22,340 nt of DNA from Lachnospiraceae bacterium (GTDB lineage: Bacteria > Bacillota > Clostridia > Lachnospirales > Lachnospiraceae): positions 1 to 22,340 of the forward strand of contig CAAGPW010000132.1 in NCBI GenBank assembly GCA_900771955.1, in the 5' to 3' direction. Position 1 is the first letter of the stretch; every line of letters starts with the position of its first letter. Below the pieces are notes generated by a model that was not told the origin of the DNA, did not search any database, and was given only the letters and a program-made list of their open reading frames with translations. This document shows positions 14,179 to 20,852 of this stretch, one piece after another. The translations under genes were made by a program, and so were the position numbers.

Positions 14179-15054
14179 ATGGATGTAAAAAATCTCGAAA
14201 CCTTTGTCATGGTAAATGAATTAAAAAGCTTCACACTGGCGGCACAGCGTCTGGGCTACACCCAGTCCACCGTATCCTTCCAGATCAAGCAGTTGGAAAA
14301 AGAACTGTCAATCCCTCTGTTCGAGCGCATCGGCCATACCGTGACCCTGACCAACGAAGGGGAAAAGCTGCTGCCCCTGGCCCAGCAGATTCTGCGGCTT
14401 GCTGCGGAAGCCACCCACATCTGCGGCAATACCGCTCCCGAAGGGCTGGTACGCATCGCCATTGCCGAATCCCTGGCCAGTTGGGAATTTCACAGCCGCT
14501 TCAAGGATTTTCACGAAAAATATCCCGGCATCCGCCTGAAGATCATTGCCACCAGCACCGATGAAATGTTCCAGATGCTGGGGCAGAATCAGGTTGATAT
14601 TGTATACACACTGGACCGCCGTATTTTTAACCACAATTATGTGACTGCTTTTGAAGCCCCGGTAAATATCCATTTTGTCACCGGCAGCGGACATCCCTTA
14701 GCCGGTAAATCTCTGATCACTCTGGAGCAGATCCTGGAATATCCTCTGATTCTGACGGAGAAAAATATGAGTTACCGGGCTGCACTGGATGATCTGCTCT
14801 CCCAAAACGGCCGGGAGACCCTGCCGATCATGGAAGTCGGCGACACCCAGCTGATCCGCAATCTCCTGTGTCAGAACCTTGGCATCTCCTATCTGCCGGA
14901 ATTTGTCATCACCGACGATCTGGCAGAAGGAAATCTGGTCAGCCTCCCCGTCCCCGGCATCCGGCCGGAGATCTGGCGGCAGCTTCTGTATCATCGCAAC
15001 AAATGGATCTCTCCGGAGCTAAAATGTGTAATAAAATACCTGCAGGAAGAATAG
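14179..15054 (+). CDS. LysR-type transcriptional regulator
   Basis: The 291-aa protein has the N-terminal winged helix-turn-helix of the LysR family (about 1-60; SFTLAAQRLGYTQSTVSFQIKQLEKEL) and a periplasmic-binding-like effector domain (about 90-291). These regulators usually act on the divergent neighbour, here the symporter gene, with a small-molecule co-inducer. The start MDVKNLETFV is the family start, yet no good Shine-Dalgarno precedes it; AGAAAG lies too far upstream, so translation may be weak. The stop TAG at 15052-15054 falls in the loop of the terminator hairpin. Confidence 0.95.
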   Translation: MDVKNLETFVMVNELKSFTLAAQRLGYTQSTVSFQIKQLEKELSIPLFERIGHTVTLTNEGEKLLPLAQQILRLAAEATHICGNTAPEGLVRIAIAESLASWEFHSRFKDFHEKYPGIRLKIIATSTDEMFQMLGQNQVDIVYTLDRRIFNHNYVTAFEAPVNIHFVTGSGHPLAGKSLITLEQILEYPLILTEKNMSYRAALDDLLSQNGRETLPIMEVGDTQLIRNLLCQNLGISYLPEFVITDDLAEGNLVSLPVPGIRPEIWRQLLYHRNKWISPELKCVIKYLQEE

Positions 15055-15075
15055 CCTCCTGCAGGTTTTCTTTTT
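15039..15075. terminator. Shared terminator between lysR and feoB
   Basis: CCTGCAGGA (15039-15047) and TCCTGCAGG (15057-15065) enclose a 9-nt loop containing the lysR stop codon. The plus strand continues with TTTTCTTTTT; the minus strand exits into TATTTTATT, so it can work for both convergent genes. Confidence 0.85.
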
Positions 15076-15089
15076 ATGATCCGGATTCT

Positions 15090-17432
15090 CTAAAATCCCA
15101 TCAGCATTCCGATTCCATGTACCAGAAACGCTGCCACCCATGCTACCAGACACTGCCAGAATACCACGCCGGCCGCCCATTTTCCGCCAAGTTCTCTGCG
15201 GACAGACGCAATGGCCGCCACGCAGGGGGTATACAGCAGACTGAACACTAACAATGTAGCTGCTGCCAGAGGTGTCAGTGCCGTTGCAATGCTGCCGCCA
15301 AACAGAACTTCCAGCGTTGCCACCACACTTTCTTTCGCCATAAATCCACTGATTAAAGATGTGCAGATCCGCCAGTCCCCCAATCCCAGCGGACCAAACA
15401 GCGGCACCAGCAGACCCGACAGCATTGCCAGCATACTGTCCGCCGAGTCTTCCACCAGATTCAGTTTCAGGTCAAAGCTCTGCAAAAACCATACCACAAT
15501 AGTTGCAATAAAGATTACCGTGAATGCCTTTTGCAAAAAGTCTTTGGCCTTTTCCCACAATAACTGCCCTACATTTTTGGCTCCGGGCAGACGATAGTTC
15601 GGCAGTTCCATTACAAACGGTACCGGCTCGCCCTTGAACAGCGTTCCCCGGTATAAAAAAGCTGCCAGAATACCAATCACGATGCCCAAGAGATACAATG
15701 CCGACATAATCAGTCCTCCTTTTCCCGGGAAAAAGACACTGACAAAGAAAGAATAAATCGGCAGTTTCGCGGAACAACTCATAAACGGAGTAAGCAGGAT
15801 CGTCATTTTCCGGTCTCTCTCGCTGGTTAGTGTTCTCGTAGCCATGACCGCAGGAACCGTACAACCGAAACCGATCAGCATCGGCACGATGCTCCGTCCC
15901 GACAGACCTATTTTTCGGAGCAGCTTATCCATAACGAATGCTACCCGGGCGATATAACCGCTATCTTCCATCAATGACAGGAAAAAGAATAGCGTCACCA
16001 CGATAGGCAGAAAGCTTAAGACACTCCCCACGCCGGTGAAAATACCGTCGATTACCAGACTTTGGACCGCACTGTTGACATGGGCTGCCGTCATAGCTGC
16101 ATCGGCAAGCTCTGTCAGTTTACCGATTCCCAGTTCCAAAATTCCCTGCAGCCATGCTCCGATGACGTTGAATGTCAGGTAAAACACTAACACCATGATC
16201 ACCAGAAAACAGGGGATCGCCGTATATTTTCCGGTAAGGATCCGGTCGATCCTCTCGCTGCGGATACGTTCTTTGCTTTCCTTCGGCTTTACTACCGTCT
16301 GTTCACATAACCTCTCGATAAAATCAAACCGCATGTCCGCGATGGCCGCACTCCGGTCCACACCACGTTCCGTCTCCATCTGGCAGACAATATGTTCCAG
16401 CATTTCCCGCTCATTTTTATCCAGATGCAGTTTTTCCAGGATCAGATGATCTCCCTCGATGGCTTTCGTTGCCGCAAACCGGAGCGGAATTCCCGCCGCC
16501 TCCGCATGATCCTCGATCAGATGTCCCACCGCGTGGATACAACGGTGCACCGAACCATCATGATCATTTTTATCGCAGAAATCCTGACGCAGCGGACGTT
16601 CCTGATATTTTGCCACATGTACCGCATGACGGATCAGTTCCTCCACGCCCTCATTTTTTGCTGCGGAAATGGGAATCACCGGAACTCCAAGAAACGCTTC
16701 CATGGCATTCACATCAATGGATCCCTGATTGCCGGTAACTTCATCCATCATATTTAGCGCCACGACCATGGGGATATTCATTTCCAGAAGCTGCATCGTG
16801 AGATACAAGTTCCGTTCAATGTTCGTGGCATCCACAATATTGATAATGGCTTTCGGCTGTTCATACAAAATAAAATTCCGGGATACGATCTCCTCACTGC
16901 TGTAAGGTGACATGGAATAAATTCCTGGCAGGTCTGTCACCAGGGTGTCTGGATAGCCCTTGATCGAACCATCTTTCCGATCCACGGTCACCCCGGGGAA
17001 ATTACCCACATGCTGATTGGATCCAGTCAACTGGTTGAACAATGTAGTCTTTCCGCAGTTCTGATTTCCCGCCAATGCAAAGGTCAGTGTTGTTCCCTCC
17101 GGCAGAGGATTCTCATCCTTTTTCGAATGATATTTTCCCGCTTCGCCCAGCCCCGGATGCGCCGCATCTTTTACCCGGTCCAGCCCCTTATGATCTCTCG
17201 TTCTCCGCGCAATAGGGGCAATCTCTATCTGATCCGCTTCAGCCAGACGCAAAGTGAGTTCATAACCGTGCACCTGCAATTCCATAGGATCCCCCATGGG
17301 AGCCAATTTTACCACCGTCACTTCCGCTCCCGGGATCATGCCCATATCCAGAAAATGCTGCCGCAGTTCTCCGGAGCCGCCAACGGTTTCAATCACGGCG
17401 CTTTTACCGATTTCCAAATCTTTCAATGTCAT
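15090..17432 (-). CDS. feoB: FeoA-FeoB fusion ferrous iron transporter
   Basis: FeoB imports Fe2+ across the cytoplasmic membrane. The 780-aa product fuses an SH3-like FeoA domain (about 1-75; QHFLDMGMIPGAEV) to FeoB by a linker (76-115). The G domain has G1 GNQNCGKTT (122-130), G2 in FPGVTVD (146-151 region), G3 DLPG (167-170) and G4 NMMD (227-230), followed by a helical spacer. The membrane part has two Gate-type repeats (GFGCTVPAVMATRTL and the C-terminal FMAKESVVATLEVLFG). The first three residues of G1 and the Cys in NCGKT are as in common FeoB. The ATG at 17432 fits the FeoA start, but the AAAGGA upstream is 14 bases away, longer than usual. A Fur box lies in its promoter. Confidence 0.97.
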   Translation of the reverse strand: MTLKDLEIGKSAVIETVGGSGELRQHFLDMGMIPGAEVTVVKLAPMGDPMELQVHGYELTLRLAEADQIEIAPIARRTRDHKGLDRVKDAAHPGLGEAGKYHSKKDENPLPEGTTLTFALAGNQNCGKTTLFNQLTGSNQHVGNFPGVTVDRKDGSIKGYPDTLVTDLPGIYSMSPYSSEEIVSRNFILYEQPKAIINIVDATNIERNLYLTMQLLEMNIPMVVALNMMDEVTGNQGSIDVNAMEAFLGVPVIPISAAKNEGVEELIRHAVHVAKYQERPLRQDFCDKNDHDGSVHRCIHAVGHLIEDHAEAAGIPLRFAATKAIEGDHLILEKLHLDKNEREMLEHIVCQMETERGVDRSAAIADMRFDFIERLCEQTVVKPKESKERIRSERIDRILTGKYTAIPCFLVIMVLVFYLTFNVIGAWLQGILELGIGKLTELADAAMTAAHVNSAVQSLVIDGIFTGVGSVLSFLPIVVTLFFFLSLMEDSGYIARVAFVMDKLLRKIGLSGRSIVPMLIGFGCTVPAVMATRTLTSERDRKMTILLTPFMSCSAKLPIYSFFVSVFFPGKGGLIMSALYLLGIVIGILAAFLYRGTLFKGEPVPFVMELPNYRLPGAKNVGQLLWEKAKDFLQKAFTVIFIATIVVWFLQSFDLKLNLVEDSADSMLAMLSGLLVPLFGPLGLGDWRICTSLISGFMAKESVVATLEVLFGGSIATALTPLAAATLLVFSLLYTPCVAAIASVRRELGGKWAAGVVFWQCLVAWVAAFLVHGIGMLMGF

Positions 17433-17493
17433 ACTGCTTTTTTATATCCTTTCGTATCTTAACATAAATAATGTTCTCGTCTGTAACAGCAGT

Positions 17494-17526
17494 ATTATAC
17501 CTTATTTGGTATTGAAAATCATTATC
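17494..17526 (-). promoter_or_regulatory. Fur-controlled promoter of feoB
   Basis: The plus strand at 17508-17526 matches the 19-bp Fur consensus at 16 of 19 positions (core ATTGAAAATCATTATC). A perfect TATAAT lies on the minus strand at 17499-17494, and the matching -35 position (about 17517-17522) is inside the Fur box. Iron-loaded Fur should block RNA polymerase here. Confidence 0.8.
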
Positions 17527-17642
17527 AATTTGTTATTTTTGTATCTTCGTATTTTTTTGCAAAAAAATGAATAAAAGTGTAGAAAAAATTGATGAAAACG
17601 GTTACACTTAAATTAGCTTTTATATTTATACGGAGGAAGACT

Positions 17643-19145
17643 ATGGATTTAAAAGAAAATAATAAATATCGCTATACGGATGCTGCAGAACGCAATCGCA
17701 GAATGAACAAATTCTATATTGTTGCATCATCGCTTCTGGCGGTGGTTTTCCTGTTTTATCTGTGGTTAAAACTGGTAAACCACAACATTGCGCCCATTGT
17801 TACATATGCGAATACCATTCTGATCGCCGTTTTCTGTGTGGTGAATACCGTGACACACCTGCGAAACAAGGCGACCCGGCTGTTAAAAGTTTTCGCTACG
17901 ATTGAGATCGGCATTGAATATCTGCTGGTCGGTTTACAGACAGATGCCAGCTTCATTCACTATGCGCTGATTGCTATTTTCATCCTGCAGATTCCTTATT
18001 ATGAGAAAAAGTCTTTGCGAAAGACTGCTCTGGGGCTGTTTATTCTCTATCTGGTGGTTATGGTCGTTCAGGCTACAAAGGGAATCTACGGTCAGGATGT
18101 GAATGCCGTCTGCTCTACCCTGTTGGTATTCCTGATCGGAATCATTATTCTGGAGACCGGCAGAATCACTATTCTGTTCAATAACGATGCTCTCGGTTCT
18201 TCCCAGGAAGAGCATGCGCATGTAAAAGAAGTACTGGATAAAGTCCTGGATGTATCCCAGACTGTACATCAGGAGACCTCCAAAACAACGGATCTCATGA
18301 ACCAGCTGGTACAGACAACGGAATCTGTAGCCAACAGTATGCAGGAAATTTCCGATGCTACCAATATGACTGCTACCAGTATTGAAGAACAAAGCCAGAT
18401 GACTGGCTCCATTCAGCGTGCTATCGAGCAGACCGGTCACATTTCCGAACAGATGGTTCAGATTACCGAGAATTCTAACGAAAGTATCCGCAAAAACATG
18501 GCTGCCATGGAAGCTTTGAAACAGCAGTCCGCCATGATCAAGGATACGAACCATTCTGTGACGGATGCCATGGAAAAATTACAGGAAAAGACAAAAGAAG
18601 TGGAAGATATCGCCGGAAGTATCATGGCGATCTCCGGACAGACCAATCTTCTGGCATTGAACGCTTCCATCGAAAGTGCCCGGGCCGGTGAGGCTGGACG
18701 CGGTTTTGCCGTTGTTGCCCAGCAGATCCGTCAGCTGGCTGAACAGACCAAGAGTTTTACCGAAGAAATCACCAAGATCACCAACGAGCTGAATGCCAAT
18801 GCCAACATGGTTGTCAACACGATCAGCGGTTCCATCGAAGCCACCGATCAGCAGAGTGAAAAGATTCTTGCTGCATCCGAGACCTTCGATCAGCTGAATA
18901 AAAATATGGAAGCACTGGCTTCCCAGGTGGAAGAAGTAAATCACCACATTCTGGGCCTGTCAGAATCCAACAACAAGATCATGGAAAATATCTCCCAGCT
19001 GTCTGCTGTAACCGAGGAAGTTACCGCCAATGCCGAGCAGGTACACACCATGAGCCAGAACAACCTGGATTACGCAGAACAAGTAAAAACGGCGGTAGAA
19101 CATATCCGCTCTACCACCGATGAAATGGGAACGCAGGAGGGTTAA
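17643..19145 (+). CDS. Methyl-accepting chemotaxis-type signal transducer with six membrane helices
   Basis: The 500-aa protein has six hydrophobic segments (about 24-45, 48-72, 80-98, 103-119, 126-144, 153-178) with very short loops, so no extracytoplasmic ligand domain and no clear HAMP. A long coiled-coil signalling domain follows, with the conserved hairpin tip ISGQTNLLALNASIESARAG near 330-349, which binds CheA and CheW. A signal within the membrane, such as a small hydrophobic ligand or energy state, is plausible. The frame is open from 17589, but the ATG at 17643 has GGAGG six bases upstream and is chosen. No che or fla genes are in view. The last codons and the TAA lie inside the terminator. 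Confidence 0.95.
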   Translation: MDLKENNKYRYTDAAERNRRMNKFYIVASSLLAVVFLFYLWLKLVNHNIAPIVTYANTILIAVFCVVNTVTHLRNKATRLLKVFATIEIGIEYLLVGLQTDASFIHYALIAIFILQIPYYEKKSLRKTALGLFILYLVVMVVQATKGIYGQDVNAVCSTLLVFLIGIIILETGRITILFNNDALGSSQEEHAHVKEVLDKVLDVSQTVHQETSKTTDLMNQLVQTTESVANSMQEISDATNMTATSIEEQSQMTGSIQRAIEQTGHISEQMVQITENSNESIRKNMAAMEALKQQSAMIKDTNHSVTDAMEKLQEKTKEVEDIAGSIMAISGQTNLLALNASIESARAGEAGRGFAVVAQQIRQLAEQTKSFTEEITKITNELNANANMVVNTISGSIEATDQQSEKILAASETFDQLNKNMEALASQVEEVNHHILGLSESNNKIMENISQLSAVTEEVTANAEQVHTMSQNNLDYAEQVKTAVEHIRSTTDEMGTQEG

Positions 19146-19162
19146 ACCTCCTGCGTTTTTTA
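19131..19162 (+). terminator. Terminator of the chemotaxis transducer gene
   Basis: ACGCAGGAGG (19131-19140) and CCTCCTGCGT (19147-19156) form a perfect 10-bp stem; the 6-nt loop carries the stop codon, and six T follow. The minus side lacks a T-run, so it acts only on the plus strand. Confidence 0.9.
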
Positions 19163-19167
19163 TTTTG

Positions 19168-19719
19168 CTATTTTAATTTCAAACCGTCATTAAAAGCATT
19201 TCCCACTTTATCTCCCATTGCAAGATAAGTATTATTCACAGGATCATAGCTGATGGGTTTCAGTTTCTTCGGGTCGATCCTGCCATCCGTCAGGATGCTT
19301 TCCTCCGCATTGACATTGACGATCTCGCCCACCAGAATGCCGTCTTCAAAACTTTTCACCCTGCACTCCAGTGCCATGGGAAGCTCATCGATCAGCGGTG
19401 CATTTACAAAAGTACTCTTAGTTGCGTGGAAACCAGCCTTTGCAAATTTATCGGGTACTTTCTTCGCAGATTCCACACCCACATAGTCGCAGGCTACCAC
19501 CGTATCTTCGGTTCCGATGCTTACGGTGAAAGCACCGGTCTTCGCCAGGTTCTCTGTGGTCTTATGCTCTGACATGCTGATGGAGATCTCATTCATATCC
19601 GTAATGATTCCCCATGCCGCATTCATGGCATCAGGTACTCCATTTTCATCATAAGATGCAATAATCAGCACCGGCATGGGATACATTACCGGCTTTGCTC
19701 CAAAATTTACTCTGCTCAT
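19168..19719 (-). CDS. Flavin reductase-like FMN-binding protein
   Basis: The 183-aa protein matches the split-barrel flavin reductase-like family, which binds FMN and often reduces flavins or acts as a flavoredoxin. Recognisable parts are the N-terminal KPVMYPMPVLIIAS strand, the SEHKTTENL segment followed by GAFTVSIGT, and the C-terminal HLAMGD-type end (YLAMGDKVGNAF). Two ATGs are close together: one at 19725 lies immediately after AAGGAGG and cannot be used with it; the one at 19719 is six bases away, so 19719 is the start. It follows the Spx/ArsC-like gene by 16 bp and is probably co-transcribed, suggesting a link to redox or thiol stress. Confidence 0.92.
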   Translation of the reverse strand: MSRVNFGAKPVMYPMPVLIIASYDENGVPDAMNAAWGIITDMNEISISMSEHKTTENLAKTGAFTVSIGTEDTVVACDYVGVESAKKVPDKFAKAGFHATKSTFVNAPLIDELPMALECRVKSFEDGILVGEIVNVNAEESILTDGRIDPKKLKPISYDPVNNTYLAMGDKVGNAFNDGLKLK

Positions 19720-19735
19720 ATTCATCCTCCTTGGG

Positions 19736-20086
19736 TTAAATTAATTTTTCCTCCCACTCTGCTTCCCGGAACCCGGTCAACACCAGATCCCCGTCCACGA
19801 TCAACGGTCTCTTTATCAGCATTCCGTCCGTGGCCAGCAGCCGCAGTTGTTCCTCTTCTGTCATTTCGGGAAGCTTGTCTTTCAAATGCATGTTCTTATA
19901 TAACAAACCACTGGTATTGAAGAATTTCTTTAACGGCAGACCACTTCTGCTCTGCCATTCCTTTAATTCTTCATAGGTGGGGTTGTCCTCTACCATATGG
20001 CGATCTGTATAGGGGATATTATGCTCTTCCAGCCATTTTTTTGCCTTTTGGCAGTTGGAACATTTGGGGTATTCTATAAATTGCAT
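19736..20086 (-). CDS. Spx/ArsC-family thioredoxin-fold protein
   Basis: The 116-aa protein starts MQFIEYPKCSNCQKAKKWLE, with CxxC at residues 9-12, and has RPLIVDGD with GFREAEWEEKL at the C-terminus. That is the arsenate reductase-like/Spx layout (thioredoxin fold with a helical insert). It may be a small oxidoreductase or an Spx-like stress regulator; the sequence does not decide. There is no ars operon nearby. The ORF can be read back to a GTG at 20131, but AGGAGGT just before the ATG at 20086 fixes the start. It is the first gene of a two-gene unit with the flavin reductase. Confidence 0.92.
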   Translation of the reverse strand: MQFIEYPKCSNCQKAKKWLEEHNIPYTDRHMVEDNPTYEELKEWQSRSGLPLKKFFNTSGLLYKNMHLKDKLPEMTEEEQLRLLATDGMLIKRPLIVDGDLVLTGFREAEWEEKLI

Positions 20087-20164
20087 GGTGACCTCCTGTT
20101 TATTACCAAATTTATTTGAACCAAATCGCACATGCTGTGCAATAGCCTTTCTTATCTTTTCTCT

Positions 20165-20195
20165 GCACCGTTGCCACGGTGCTCTTTTTCTTTTA
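20165..20195 (+). terminator. Hairpin with T-run on the plus strand, no gene to serve
   Basis: GCACCGT (20165-20171) and ACGGTGC (20176-20182) form a 7-bp stem with a 4-nt loop, followed by TCTTTTTCTTTT. It has terminator form on the plus strand, but no plus-strand gene lies just upstream. It could guard the Spx-like gene from opposing transcription. Confidence 0.5.
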
Positions 20196-20217
20196 CAATA
20201 GCCTTATCCTTATGAAA

Positions 20218-20274
20218 GGAAAAACCCTACGGATGAGTGCTTAGTTTGGCGACCGGGCGTCTCATACCGTAGGG
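20218..20274 (-). terminator. Long-looped hairpin with T-run, terminator or structured RNA
   Basis: CCCTACGG+ATGAG (20225-20237) pairs with CTCAT+CCGTAGGG (20261-20265 and 20267-20274) over 13 bp with one bulged base (20266). The 23-nt loop is G/C-rich. On the minus strand the stem is followed directly by TTTTTCCTTT (T-run 20224-20220), as in an intrinsic terminator. It would end a transcript from the decayed toxin-antitoxin region. The large loop is unusual for a plain terminator. Confidence 0.6.
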
Positions 20275-20309
20275 ATCCTACATGTATGTAGTATATCGAC
20301 CTTTTTACT

Positions 20310-20450
20310 TTATTTGAAGCGCTCATCTACTGTCAGTTCTTCATATACTGCCTGTGGTATAAGCACATTTTCAAATAGCTTTTTCAGCAAATCAAGTCTT
20401 TATATTTTAAGCAATGATATTAATGGTGTTGTATCCGATACAACTATCAT
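20310..20450 (-). pseudogene. Remnant of a PIN-domain (DUF3368-type) toxin
   Basis: From an ATG at 20450 the minus strand reads MIVVSDTTPLISLLKI, the typical first strand of DUF3368 PIN toxins with the catalytic Asp (SDTTPL). An in-frame TAA follows at 20402-20400. The frame then continues RLDLLKKLFENVLIPQAVYE and ELTVDERFK, as expected for the family, before a second stop at 20312-20310. Only about 46 of the roughly 150 residues remain. The ATG overlaps the antitoxin stop by ATGA, as in intact pairs. It is dead as a nuclease. Confidence 0.7.
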
Positions 20451-20566
20451 ACCATTGCCCCCTTTTTCAGTTGGCGGTATGTTTCCAGTTCTGTATCCAG
20501 ATCATCCATGGTCATATCAAAATAAGAATACCCCAGCTTATCGTAGATGTCGATAAGTTCTGGTAT
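20447..20566 (-). pseudogene. C-terminal remnant of a UPF0175-type antitoxin
   Basis: The minus strand encodes IPELIDIYDKLGYSYFDMT, then MDDLDTELETYRQLKKGAMV and a stop. The pattern resembles the C-terminal part of UPF0175 antitoxins (GYSYFD with an acidic ELETYRQL tail), which commonly pair with DUF3368 toxins. An in-frame TAG lies just upstream, and the adjacent frame (to about 20660) contains unrecognised coding-like sequence that a single-base frameshift would join. The N-terminal DNA-binding half is not recognisable. Confidence 0.5.
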
Positions 20567-20725
20567 CCTTATCTACTTTCATGCAATTTAGCGTTCTCCC
20601 GCAATCCTCCAACATTTTTTGCTTTTGTTCGACTCTGTTGGTATTGCTTATTGGTATGGGAAGTTTAAGTTAATAAATAATCATCATTGTCTCTGTTCAT
20701 ACATCTGTGTTTTATAACGAGTTTT

Positions 20726-20852
20726 AATTGAGTTTTTAAAAAGGCTACACTCAATCATTTTTTCAGCGTATTTATTACTCCAGCACTTGCCATTAAAAGT
20801 AATTGAGTTTTCTATTGAGTTTTATTTTACCCAAAACTCAATTATCACTCAA
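20726..20852. repeat. Cluster of six TTGAGT/ACTCAA elements
   Basis: TTGAGT occurs at 20728, 20803 and 20815 and its complement at 20749, 20836 and 20847, i.e. six copies in about 125 bp, most within the longer AATTGAGTTTT or its complement. The copies at 20814-20823 and 20833-20842 form a perfect 10-bp hairpin that contains the stop codon of the gene ending at 20838. They may be a regulator-binding cluster, a terminator region or A/T-rich chance. Confidence 0.5.

Larger units (their letters stand above)
20087..20837. other. Gene-poor stretch, 751 bp
   Basis: No intact gene is supported here. In order it holds: the 5' region of the Spx-like gene with a small dyad (20128-20140); two terminator-like hairpins (20165-20195, 20218-20274); a 6-bp dyad with a 2-nt loop (20278-20291); the toxin-antitoxin remnant (20310-20566, perhaps to about 20660); and a cluster of TTGAGT/ACTCAA elements (20726-20852). 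The pattern suits a decayed insertion hotspot. Confidence 0.7.

Noticed and set aside
19720..19725. ATG at 19725 for the flavin reductase
   Set aside because: It directly follows the AAGGAGG box, leaving no spacing; the ATG six bases later fits.
20087..20131. GTG start at 20131 for the Spx-like gene
   Set aside because: The added residues are outside the family and the AGGAGGT box serves the ATG at 20086.
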